DNA of 64,000 nt from Strigamia acuminata (Eukaryota > Arthropoda > Chilopoda > Geophilomorpha > Linotaeniidae). Made by a program: the position numbers and the translations under genes. Positions 22,313 through 33,200 of this stretch are shown here, in pieces (positions within the stretch are counted from its first letter, which is position 1; every line of letters begins with the position of its first letter). Under the pieces are notes generated by a model. The model had not been told where the DNA came from. It was given only the letters and a program-made list of their open reading frames with translations, and did not search any database. The stretch spans positions 5,171,875 to 5,235,874 of the forward strand of contig OX442315.1 in the NCBI GenBank assembly GCA_949358305.1, written 5' to 3'.

Positions 22313-22734
22313 AGCGAACGAGGAGTTAGAACTACACCACAACTGTCAAGCACATGGACTAACCACTACCACTAAAACCTGACATCCTCATCCAGGAAAA
22401 TATATTCGATGATAATATATTCTCGAATATCGAGTAAATACGGAGTGTATCAAATCAAATATTAGAAAATATTACTTTACTGTATATGGTATCTTCTTAA
22501 CAGCTTCGAAGCTGTTAAGAATTCTCCTGGATGCAAAACGGAATGTATCAAATATCAATTACTAGAAAAATCTCGATTTAAATTTCTTTAATTTACACTG
22601 AATTTATTTCTTAATTCAAAATAATTTATTTCTTTATTTGTATTACGTAAACCTCACGTTTAAACTTTCCATGTACACATCAAATAAAACTATTTTACAA
22701 AAAATTGTTCTGTCTTAATTTAATTACTTTTAAG
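22313..22734. other. Spacer between genes C and D
   Basis: No coding signal. With the 5' end of C and the 3' end of D it is duplicated at about 28140-29300 (5' end of E plus the MATH relic at 29244). Its TCAAATAAAACTATTTTAC stretch is an empty version of the MITE site at 29063. Confidence 0.6.
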
Positions 22735-24400
22735 TTAACTAGTAATAGTTAAATCTAATTTGATGAAAATTGTATCATCAACCAAGTACAACGGTTTAAG
22801 TTTAGCCAACAAAATAAAACACACAATACCCCAACCACCATTAACAGCACTCAATGGTCTATCAAAATTTCTCATTTTATACCTGTTTAAATCAGATTCA
22901 AATTGTTCAACGTGATGTTCACTATGTTTCAACTGATCCAACATACTCAGATTTACAGAATACTAAATGGGCCAATTAAAAATTGCATCGTTCGGACCTT
23001 TCATCACTTCAAGATAAATCGATAAATGAGTTCCCTTTCCACCACTGTCGCCATTCGGGTGCAGCGAAAGTCGCATTTTATAACCAAATTCACTGCTGTA
23101 GAAAGGTTTGCTGTACACATTCTTGTGAGTGTGTGATTTTACAGTGTTTTGCAGTTGCGCAAACTTTCCCACTTTCCAGATAAATCGGAAAGGCGAAACT
23201 TTAGACGGCAATCGACTTCTCGAGTGCATTAATTCTTCGGCTTGTTTGTCACACCTTTTTTCCATCTTATCTAAATAAAATTATTAGAATTACGAAGTCG
23301 TAACTGGTCGAATACATAAAATTTACCTTCGTAGTCATTTTGCTTTTCTTTTAGTGCTTCTACAAAATTAAAATCAGTCCAAGTCAATAAATACAACATA
23401 TAATGAGTAGATTGGCCTTGTTTGCTTACCCATAGCTACAGACAGCTGATCTGAAAAGAAATAGTTAATGAAAATAGCGTAACAAATTGGTTTTGTGCAG
23501 TTTGAATAACTTACTGTTGGTTGTTATCAGTGTTTTAAACATCTGAGTTTGTTGTTTGATTAGTGTGTCTACAAGTACAAAATAATTAAAATTGTATTAT
23601 AAGCGAAGGAAAATAGATGTACAATACATGTACCATTTCTTCGATTCAAAGTTGACTTGTAATCGAAGAAATACGGCAAATTGACATAATATTTATACTT
23701 AATGTTTTTTCAAGCACAATTATCCGCACTTTACATGAACTAAGTTCCACTTCCTGAGTTTTTATAGTTTCCTCCAAATTATCTAGTCAAATATTTATAT
23801 TACCATAAATAACGTAATCGAGAAAACTCTTTAATTTTTACCTTGGACTGATTTCATTTTCATACAACACTTGTTCCTCTCGCCATTGGGAATAACACAG
23901 CAACCTGTTGCAGCAGACGTTTTTCCGACAATATGTTGCACTTCACCCTAGTTAAAAAAATGTAACTGCATCCATTAATATCAAATCTTCCATTTCCTCA
24001 AAATCTACACCTGAACACTCGTAATTAAATCCTTGTGCAACAAAAGTTCGTTAAACGATCGCGCCAACATCGATCCATTACTCGATTGCTGAAACACAAA
24101 CAAAGTAAACAAAGACTCTTGTTTATTTCAATTATTTAATACCTCAATTTGGAGATTCAACTGTAAATTTATCATCAACTCCATGTGAAGCTGGACATTA
24201 TCGCCTTCGTGACGATCAGTTTCCAACCGAGTCCCCTGCAATGAAATCGTTAAAACAGAATTGGGTTTATTTTCTATATTGGTTTCATTGAATTGTCCGA
24301 CTCACTTGAAATTGACAACCGATTGGAGAAAACATGCACCGATGTGAATTGGATTTGATTGGATACATGTTGCAGTCGTCGTCATGGGTCTATAAAAGTT
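22735..24400 (-). pseudogene. TRAF-like gene D, 5'-truncated with a nonsense codon in MATH
   Basis: The MATH exon (22735-23270) reads GYKMRLSLHPNGD, GTHLSIYL and YLVDDTIFIKLDL. A TAG at 22963-22965 replaces the Glu that follows NWPI in the paralogues; the frame is otherwise open on both sides. Upstream, short coiled-coil exons are recognisable at about 23322-23360, 23513-23570, 23700-23790, 23842-23945, 24010-24090 and 24142-24235. The last piece (about 24305-24395) fuses the zinc-finger words CNMYPI and CMFSPIGC with the intron and half the finger deleted. No RING or first exon is present; the sequence beyond is duplicated spacer. Confidence 0.8.
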
Positions 24401-24654
24401 AATAAAAAAAATCGCTCGAAATAAAGTGAAATTGAGCAGAATTAAGCTTAAAATGATTCCGGCCAGTTCACATTCATTAATAGTCCTCATTAATTCCGTT
24501 TTCCGGTTGCGGTTCGACTCTCAGCTGACCACTTGACAAATTCAGATTTGTTTGTAATACGAACAATTTAACTCTGACAGAACAAAATTTTTATTTAATA
24601 TTACTGCATGCACAAACTTGGTACAATTAAAGCATTTAAGAATTAAAATGACCA

Positions 24655-24745
24655 TAATTTCAACTTGTATTAGTTTGACAAAAATTGTATGGTCGACTGA
24701 ATATAACGGTTAAAGTTCATTCAATTACACAAAATTTCGGAATTC
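24655..24745 (-). pseudogene. Relic of a MATH-domain 3' end
   Basis: It matches the last 25-30 codons of the array's MATH exons (the YLVDDTIFVKL region) but is degenerate, and the rest of the exon is missing. It lies between gene D and gene E. Confidence 0.5.
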
Positions 24746-24850
24746 CCGGACCCAAGAACCAATGAACAAAAAAAAAATTTTTTTTTTTAAATATCAAGTA
24801 AAGACAGTGGAAAAGATTTTTTACAAGAAAGGCATTCAAAAGACCATCAA

Positions 24851-27800
24851 CTATTTCAAAATCTCAATGGTTAAATCTAGTTTTATAAACATTGTGTCAT
24901 CTACTAAATACAACGATTGAAGTTCACACAACGATAAAAAATTCGGAATTCCCCACCCCACGTTTGTTTCAGTTAATGGTCTATCAAAGTAAGTTTTTTT
25001 GCTGATTAAATCAGATTTGAATTGACGTGTAACATGTTCCTTATGTTTCGACTGATCTAAAACACTTAATTTTGCACAATACTCTACGGGCCAATTTAGA
25101 ATTGCATCATTTTCACCTTTCATTACTACAAGAAAAATCGATAAATGCGTTCCTTCCCCAGTACCTTCACCATTTGGATAGAGCAGTAGTCTTAGTTTAT
25201 AACCATTCTTATTGGGATAAAAAGAATCACTGCAGACGACATTCTCAATTCCCAATTTTGCCTCAGCTTGACGGTTTGCGAACTTCTCCACTTTCCAGAT
25301 GTATTCAAATGAAGAGAGATTTGATGCCAGTTCATCTACAATTTATATATCTTCATTAAAATCAACGTTTCAAAAACTAGGAAAAACGTAGGAAATTTAC
25401 CGAGAAGTTTGCCGCTGTCCAAATGTGATTTCTTCACGGCATTAATTTTGTTATTTAACATCTTTTTGTTGTCAGCTGAAACAGAATTTCAAATTTAAAT
25501 TGTCACAATTTGTCCCAATTCCGCACACGTCCCAGTCCCGTGTGGTCCCAACTCTGCGCCAGGTGATAGAATTAAATGTGGACCAAACTTGCGCAGATCC
25601 AATCTATAACGTATGTTTTATTTAATATCAAAACAAGTCGGCGCAAAACTAAATTCCGATGACACAGAATACAGACTGTGCAAAATAGTGATGCTTTGGA
25701 CGCGAGAATAGAACGCGCCGAAATGGGACGTGCTGAATCGCTCCTAGCTGGCGCGATGCACTTACCCACAGTTTTAGCCAATTGATCTACAAACAAAAAA
25801 GAAAGAATGTTTTGTTAATCACTGAAACACACATTCTGTTGTTTGAGCAAATTCTTGCTTCCATCTGTACTCGAGTTGCACTCAAAAAGGCACCTCACAA
25901 TAGGTGCGTTCGAAAAGTCATTTGCACTAAACGACCAGTGCAATTGGTAGTGTAAATGTCAAGTTAAACGACCCAATTTTCGAGTTTAAAAATAAATTTC
26001 TGTCCAAATTTCAGTGTAAATTCAAGTGTAAATAAATCATCCCAAATAAGGGTCCCATGAAGATGGACCCGATGTGCATGCCGAAGGCGATGTTGCGGCC
26101 GGCGAGAGGCCCCGAGGTCTTGTTGGGATGAGGGAACTTGTTCTTGTCCTATTGAGCAGTACCTAAGTAAAACGTGCCTTTGGGCGAGAAAAGGAAGTGA
26201 GGTAGACCATCGAAAGCCAGGAAGGCCTTCCTTTTGTAATAAAAAAAATTAGTAGAAATAGTGGATGTACTTAGTTTTTTATAGTGGGGAAAGTCAGTAG
26301 TGGGAAATTTAGTTTTTTTTTAGTGTTTAAATTTAGTGGAACAAAAAAGGAGCGTTAGTGGAAATTCCAGTAAATGAGAGAGTTAGTTTTTTTTTAGTGG
26401 AAATCCAAGGAATTTTAGTGGGATACTAATATATTCCCCCCAAATAATAACCATAGTCATAATTGTTATTGTTTACTCTTAAAAAACAGGCGCGTTCAAT
26501 TTCAACTTGTGAAATTATAAAAACTTGGTTATAATTATAAATGTAAGTTTATTTAAATTATTTTTTTTATTATTATTTATTTAAGAACGGGGAATCGGCC
26601 GAACGTTGGCCGCATTCGATCGCACAAATGCGGCCGAATACTGGCCGCATTCGATTGCACAAATGCGGCCGAACATCGGCTGCATTCGATCGCACAAATG
26701 TTGGCCCAACACTAGCCGCATTCAATCGCACAAATGTGGCCAATGTTCGACCGAATTCGATCGCACAAATGTGGCCGAACATCGACCGCATTCGATTGCA
26801 CAAATGAGGCCGAACATTGGCCACATTCGATCGCACAAATGCGGCTAATAACTGCTAAAAAATTGTTCTTACCATCGAAATAGTTGGAACCGATCTAACG
26901 AAAATCCAAGATGGCTGCCAGCAAGACCCGATTTGAACGAGAAAACTCGTTACACGGAGGCCGTTTCCGTTTAACCTGTTTACACGACTTACATGACTTT
27001 TCGAATGCGCCTAATGTGTACTCCCATTGGTAGAGCCAGTTTACTACTAACTCCAGACTGTATACTACTACTAGGAGAAGTAGTTTTGTTTTTTATTTAT
27101 TGTTGTGATTGTTATGACTAATTTAGTTTGTTATTTTGATTTTATTTAATAAAAAATGTTATTTCTATCATTAAAATGAAGTTTCACACATTAAAAAATG
27201 TCAAACTCATGTTTGTTGTGTTTATTGCTTACATCGTCTGGAAGTTTGAAATTTAGGCCGTTGCCTAGGCAATCGATTGCAATGTCTGTACATTGTAATG
27301 CAATTCTGGTGTTTGGGTCCACTTTTCCGGATCACTACACCAGTAAACTGGCTCGACCAATGGGAGTACACATTGTGAGGTGCCTTTTTGAGTGCAACTG
27401 GACTATACAAAAGGTATTATTTCCGTTCAAAAAACAATGTTAAAAAAGTATGAGAAATAAGATGTCACTTTCCACGAGTGTTACTGAAATAAAAAAGGAA
27501 TAAAAAAAACTCACTTAATGTGTCATTTCGTTTTGCTGCATCTTCTTCAATGTCCTTTATCTTTTTATTTAGTTTTTCAAAGTCCTTCATCTTTTTATTT
27601 AGTTCTTCAAAGTCCTTCATCTTTTTATTTAGTTCTTCAAAGTCCTTCATCGTTTTATTTAGTTCTTCAAAGTCCTTCATCTTTTTATTTAGTTCTTCAA
27701 TTTCTAAGATAACAAAAACAAAACTAATGAAACCTTCTGCAGCGTAATAAGAACTCATTTCTGTGACTTACTGTTAGCAGCAGTTGAGTTAAACGTTTTC

Positions 27801-28450
27801 ACACTTCTAGAGGATTGACTTAACAATTCTTTTAGTGAAGCCAATGTTTTAAAAAAGAATTAATTACTTAATTAATTAAATAATTTTAATTTGTGTAATT
27901 TGCGTACCGTAGTTGAGTTTCTTTTCGAGGTCATTTATGCGTTGTTTATACAAATCAATTTCTATTTCTTGGCGTTTTACAGTTTCTTCCAAATTATCTA
28001 GTCAAATATTTCTTTTAAATAATGTCCCAGATAAAAATACTTCGATTTTTACCTTCATCTGCTTTCCGTTTCGTACCACAATCGTTGCGCTCGATATTCC
28101 CCTAAAATGACACAATTATCAAATAATAAATTAACAATTACAAAAAAAATTGCATACGATGCTTACATCTGTTTTTTCACCACATCCGTGGCAGAAACGG
28201 TGATTATTAAGCTCTTCCTTCTGTATCGAACTACTCAAACCGCATCTGATCAAAAATTAAACAGAAATTAAACATTCAGATAAGATCGGTTAGTTTTGCC
28301 ATGCTGGCGGGCCCATTTTGTGCTAACTGCTGGGATAAAGTCGTTAGATAAATTATTCTCGATCAAGAAATCTGTTTCACACGAACTGCAAATGAAAATA
28401 CTTAAAATATACGCGCTCTACCTGATACAAACGATTAGTTTTAAATCCAT
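24851..28450 (-). CDS. TRAF-like gene E, short form with decapeptide-repeat coiled coil
   Basis: Exons 28422-28450, 28167-28245, 28053-28101, 27908-27997, 27772-27828, 27515-27703, 25766-25786, 25401-25475 and 24851-25335 join in frame (1074 nt, about 357 residues). The N-terminus carries CIRC and NHRFCHGC with Asn at the third RING ligand and no second RING half or TRAF zinc finger, as in C. Exon 27515-27703 encodes five near-identical ten-residue repeats (KKMKDFEELN). The 57-nt exon uses an acceptor 12 nt inside the one used in C, because the upstream AG is now GG. The MATH exon is intact (GTHLSIFL, YLVDDTMFIKLDL). A 1.5-kb nested DNA transposon fills the intron between 25786 and 27515, and the 84-nt exon present in C is absent. 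Confidence 0.82.
26050..26231 (-). pseudogene. Captured protein-coding fragment inside the inner transposon
   Basis: On the minus strand one frame reads about 58 codons broken by a single TAG (26150-26152), with words such as HFLFSPKGTFYLGTAQ and NIAFGMHIGSIFMG. Codons strongly prefer C or G at the third position, unlike the AT-rich surroundings, as in a highly expressed host gene. TTAG/GT and CAATAG/GA resemble degenerate splice junctions. I do not recognise the protein. Confidence 0.5.
26590..26850. repeat. GC-rich tandem repeat, unit about 36 bp
   Basis: About seven degenerate copies of a unit containing GCATTCGATCGCACAAATG and CGGCCGAACAT. Open frames on both strands here are artefacts of the repeat. 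Confidence 0.85.
27533..27703 (-). repeat. In-frame 30-bp minisatellite within gene E exon
   Basis: Five units of 30 bp (CTTTTTATTTAGTTCTTCAA on the plus strand) encode the decapeptide coiled-coil repeat. Gene C has one unit at the matching exon (21479-21547). Confidence 0.9.
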
Positions 28451-29243
28451 AGCAAACGAGGAGTTAGAACTACACCACAACCGTCAAGCACATGGGCTAA
28501 CCACTAAAACCTGACATCCTCATCCAGGAAAATATATTCGATGATAATATAGTCTTTCTCGAATCTCGAGGTAAATACGGACTGTATCAAATCAATTATT
28601 AGAAAATATTACTTTACTGTATGTGGTCTTTCAAACTGAATTAACAGTACAAATTGTATTTTCTAAAATTATTACTACGAAAGAAAAAAAGTTTTATTTT
28701 ACATTTGTGACGGTTACGGTGTGTATACAAATAAATATCAATTTTGCCACCAGTTTGCGCTATTGCACATTATGATGGTAGATTTTATTTAAATTACTAG
28801 AAGTTAGTTCAAATATATAAAACTGATGTTTCATGTTATTTAAATTCCCAGCTGACGACTTATACGAATATTTTCTTAACAGCTTTTCCTGGATACAAAA
28901 CGGAATGTATCAAATATCAATTACTAGAAAAATCTCGATTTAAATTTCTTTTATTTACACTGAATTTATTTCTTACTTCAAAATAATTTATTTCTTTATT
29001 TATTTATTTGTATTACCTAAACCTCACGTTTAAACTTTCCATGTACAAATCAAATAAAAGTAGCTGCATTCAAAAAAACTCTCGCTTCTGTCGTTTCGTG
29101 TCTGTACGTGGGTACGTGTAACGTCATTCCCATGGGAATGATGTCACCCGAAACGACAGAAACGAGGCGATTTATATTACAATTTTTGAATGCAGCTATT
29201 ATTTTACAAAAAATTGTTCTGTCTCAATTTAATTACTTTTAAG
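28451..29243. other. Spacer upstream of gene E
   Basis: Non-coding. It corresponds to the C-D spacer at 22313-22734 but is longer, through a unique stretch near 28630-28860 and a MITE at 29063. Confidence 0.6.
29063..29196. mobile_element. 134-bp MITE with TA target duplication
   Basis: GCTGCATTCAAAAA and TTTTTGAATGCAGC form the ends, with TA on both sides (29061-62, 29197-98). A second inverted pair (CTTCTGTCGTTTCG, CGAAACGACAGAA) lies inside. The duplicated spacer at about 22680-22700 lacks it. Confidence 0.85.
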
Positions 29244-29425
29244 TTAACTAGTATTAGTTAAATCTAATTTGATGAAAATTGTATCATCAACCAAGTACAA
29301 CGGTTTAAGTTTAACCGACAAAATAAAACATGCAAAACCCCCACCACCATTAACAGCACTCAATGGGCTATCAAAATTTCTCTTTTCACTCCTAATTAAA
29401 TCAGATTCAAATTGTTTATCATGAT
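29244..29425 (-). pseudogene. MATH-domain 3' fragment
   Basis: About 60 codons match the C-terminal third of the gene D MATH exon (FESDLIRSEKRNFDSPLSAV, YLVDDTIFIKLDL). The first two-thirds of the domain and all upstream exons are missing. The frame is open but has no plausible start or partner exon. Confidence 0.75.
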
Positions 29426-29631
29426 TACAGAATTCTTGAATCAACGATCTTCAAATCTTCCACAAACACACGCACAAACATTGACTTTGAGATTATGTGA
29501 ACAAAATTAATATTTTTGGAAAAATAAAAAATGTAAAGAATTACACAACAAATACAAACCCGAAAAGTAAAAAAGTGGTTTCAAGAAAAGCATTTAGAAG
29601 AAAAGATCCAAAACTATTTCAACCTCTTAAT

Positions 29632-29760
29632 GGTTAAAACTAGTTTTATAAAGATTGTATCTCTGACGAAATACAACGGTTGATTTGACTAACGATAAAA
29701 AAGTATGAAATCCTCCAAATTTGTGTCCTGCAGTCAAAAGTTTATCAAAAGAGGAATCCT
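29632..29760 (-). pseudogene. Second, degenerate MATH-domain relic
   Basis: Plus-strand AATGGTTAAAACTAGTTTTA and AAATACAACGGTTGA match the 3' ends of the array's MATH exons, but the frame is broken and the fragment ends after about 130 bp. Confidence 0.5.
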
Positions 29761-30230
29761 GGTAAGAAAAAATCCTGATCCAAAATATTTTCTGGTCAAT
29801 ATAAATCCGGTTAAATGGAATCCTGGTCGACTACAATCTTAGTAAAAAAAAAAAATTTAATTTTTGTCAAAAATAATGCTCACTTCACTCCCCTTTCCTT
29901 CAATGTTCCTGGAGTGAAAACGGAATTTTTAAAATAATTAGAAAATATAACTTCAATTTATGAATTCGAAATCTGAATGAGTAGCCTGCTTAAGCTTTGA
30001 GGGAAATGAAAATAATCGTCCATCTCTGCGTTCTGCTCATTCACTTGTCAATTCATTGTCGGTGAGCCAATCAGAATCGTCGTTCATTGTAAACATATTT
30101 CGGATTTAATACGTGCACCGTTTTCTACATTTTGTACAATACAGCTAAAAGAATTAAAGTATGGCAGATCAAAATATTTTTTTAATGTTATGAAAAAACA
30201 CGTTACAATAGTAGCGCTCGTGATTTCCAA
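29761..30230. other. Spacer downstream of gene G
   Basis: Non-coding; matches 14090-14700 downstream of gene B. Confidence 0.6.
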
Positions 30231-33200
30231 TTATTTTAAACTCGTAATGGTTAAATCTAGTTTGATAAAAATAGTATCATCCACTAAATATAATGGTTTA
30301 AGTTTGTCCAACGAAATAAAACATGGTCTTCCCCAGCCTTTATTTACTGCATTCACTGGTTTTTCAAAACTACTTTTACCTTTAATTAAATCAGATGTGC
30401 ATTGAACATAATGATGATCCTTATGCTCCAACTGATCCAACACACTCAATTTTGCAGAAAACTCAATGGGCCACTTAAGAATTGCATCATTTTCACCTTT
30501 TATCACTTGAAGATAAATTGATAAATGGGTTCCTTGTGCGTTACCTTCACCAATTGGACAGAGCACAAGTCGCATTTTATAACCATTCTTATTGGGATAA
30601 AAAGGATCGCTGTAGACGTCAGTCTCATTGCCCAATTTTGCTTGATCTTGACAGTTTGCTAAATTCTCCACTTTCCAGATATATTCAAATGAGGAGAAAT
30701 TTGAAGCCAGTTCTAACCTCAACTTGCTCAATTCTTGGCTTTGTTTGACATCTACAATTAATATATCTCCATTAAAATCATTAATCTTTCAAAAACTAGG
30801 AAAGACGTAAGAAATTTACCGAGAAGTTTGCCACTGTCCAACTGTGATTTCTCCACTGCATTAATTTTGTTGTTCAGCATCTTTTTGTTGTCAGCTGAAA
30901 CAAAATGTCAAATTTAATTTGTCAAGTGATATAATTATTACCGAAGTAAAGAAACTGTAGGTAATGTGAGAGTATTTAATCTTAATAGAGACGAATGACA
31001 TAATGGTCAATCAATCGATCAATCAATCAATCAATCGCTTCTATGAACAATTAATTACTCCCGAATGTTCCAATGTCTCTGCCTGAATGAAAATTTGAAA
31101 CCAGATTAGCTCTTGATTTCCTAAACCCTCCCTGTATAATGGCACTAGCAATAGACGTTTCATTTCGGCACAATTATAGTAGAATTCTGTTGCTTGTAAA
31201 CACGGCCCAATCACGGCCTAATTCCGCACGTCCCAGTACCGTGCGGTCCCAAATCTGCACCAAGTGATAGAATTAAATGATTGCGCTTGTTTTATTTAAT
31301 ATCAAAACAAGTCGGCGCCAAAATAAAAAACCACGACACAGAATAGGGACTGTGCAAACTAGTAATGCTTTGGGCGCCGAAATGGGACGCGTCAAAATGG
31401 GACGTGCTGAATCGGACCTGCCCAGCGTGATGCACTTACCCACAGTTTTAGCCAAGTGATCTAAAAAGATAAAATGAAAGAATGTTCTGTTAATCACTAG
31501 AACACATTCTATTGTTTGAAGTGAAAAACTTACTGTTTGCTGTCATCAAAGTAGCTACTTTGTTTTCAATTTCTTGCGTTTTAGCAGATTGTTGAGTTTG
31601 TTGTTGAGTTAGTCGGCCTACAACAATTGTCCAAATGATTGTCAAATTAAATCCCAAAATTTACGCAATTCTCCTCACAATATATAAATTGTACCTTTGC
31701 TTTTAGCATAGTCTTCCTCAAATTGATCTCGTTTTAATCCAACAGCATCTAAGAATAAATGAAATGGCAATTAAAGTGAAGAAAAATAGATATGATAAGG
31801 CGGCAACATTTTACCCAAAGATTTTTCCAACTGCTTGTGTTCATTTGTCAGCTGATCCATCGTAACTGAGAGCACATTCTTGCTTTCATCTAAAACAAAG
31901 TGATCAACTTGGTTTGGCGCTTCAAATGAAATGACTAGATTTACCCAAATTCTTAACCAACTGCTCCAAACCCAGACATCGATTAACACGTTCCTTAAAT
32001 TCACTTTCTTTATTATCGAGCTCGATTATCCGCTGCTTGCATAAGTTAATTTCCAATTCTTGACATTTTATAGTTTCTTCCAAATGATCTAGTCAAATAT
32101 TAGCATAAATAATTTAAAGGAAAAAATACTTCAACTGAGTGTTAAAAAAAAAATAGAACATCACTGCATGCTTTAATTGAAATTGTGAATAATTTCATGT
32201 TTTGCCACTAGGTAAAACACCAGAAATGAACAGATAATAATACATCCACTTAATTATAAAAAGATCACTGAAGATAAGTGTTGTGTTTCCTAAATTAGTG
32301 CACTTTGCCAACTGGTGACAATATATTGATTGTGAGAAATCTTTCATATGTAAATTACATTGTAACTATAGTAACCAAATAAAAACAGTGTACTATTGGA
32401 AATCAGTGAGTAAACATGTGAGAATCTGCACATGCTAAAGTAACAAGTAATTGGATCCAACAATGAGGCTGTGTTATCACCAGTTGATTTCTGGTGTTTC
32501 CCCTAGTGGCAAAACATGACATTATTCACAATTTCAATTGACAGTGAAGATCAAAAAGAGGAAATAAGAGTAAAAGTGTGGAAAGTAACTTTTCACAGTA
32601 ACTTAGAAGGAGAGTGAATGAAGCAGTTGATTGCTGAGAAAGATTGTGATTGGAGGAGACTCAATTGGTCATTTTTATGTTTAAACACCATATTGCTTTG
32701 ATTCTAAAAAGCCAACAATTGTAAGATGCGTAAGCCGCACCCCAATTTTAGAGATATGAAAAAAAAGTGCGCCTTAGAATCGAAGAAATACTGCAGACGA
32801 CTTGATGCACCTACCCACAGTTTTAACCAATTCAGCCAAAAAAAGAAATAATGGCACGTTATAGTAATCACTGTTTGAATAACGTACCATTTGCCGCCGT
32901 CAGAGTTGCAAGTTTCACTTCATTTTGTCGCACTTTATCGGATTGCTCCGTTTGTTGTTTGCTTAGTGTTTCTAAACCAAAATTATCGTTTAGGCTTAAA
33001 TATACGAACAGAATGAAAACCTACTAATTGCACCACGCAAGACTGCCGTTTCTTTCTCAAACTCGACCATCTTCCTGTTTACTTCTTTTAATTCAAAAAC
33101 AAAAAAATTCAATCATCCAATTATAACGGTTGAATACATCACTTACTCTTGGCAGCAGTTTGCTTCAACGCCTCCGCAGTCGTCTTTGATGTTTGCCATG

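Larger units (their letters stand above)
25902..27012. mobile_element. Inner DNA transposon nested in the outer left repeat
   Basis: Ends AGGTGCGTTCGAAAAGTCA and TGACTTTTCGAATGCGCCT are inverted repeats, flanked by AAT on both sides (25899-25901 and 27013-27015). Removing the element and one AAT restores the outer repeat exactly. A 3-bp duplication fits PIF/Harbinger-like elements. It carries a gene-like fragment (26050-26231) and a tandem array (26590-26850) but no transposase. Confidence 0.8.
25874..27399. mobile_element. Non-autonomous DNA transposon (outer) in a gene E intron
   Basis: The right end (27342-27399) is the reverse complement of the left end: AGTTGCACTCAAAAAGGCAC, CTCACAA, and then TGTGTACTCCCATTGGT resuming at 27016. 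This gives a terminal inverted repeat of about 57 bp with one or two mismatches. The left repeat is split by the inner element at 25902-27012. No transposase frame. The outer target duplication is not evident. Confidence 0.8.

Noticed and set aside
26573-26848. Open frames on both strands with CAIE/RSHKC-type repeats
   Set aside because: They are translations of the 36-bp satellite in a period divisible by three, not genes.
32814-32836. Extra 21-nt coiled-coil exon in gene G
   Set aside because: It resembles 31440-31460 but its acceptor AG is destroyed; gene G stays in frame without it, so it is treated as a decayed duplicate.
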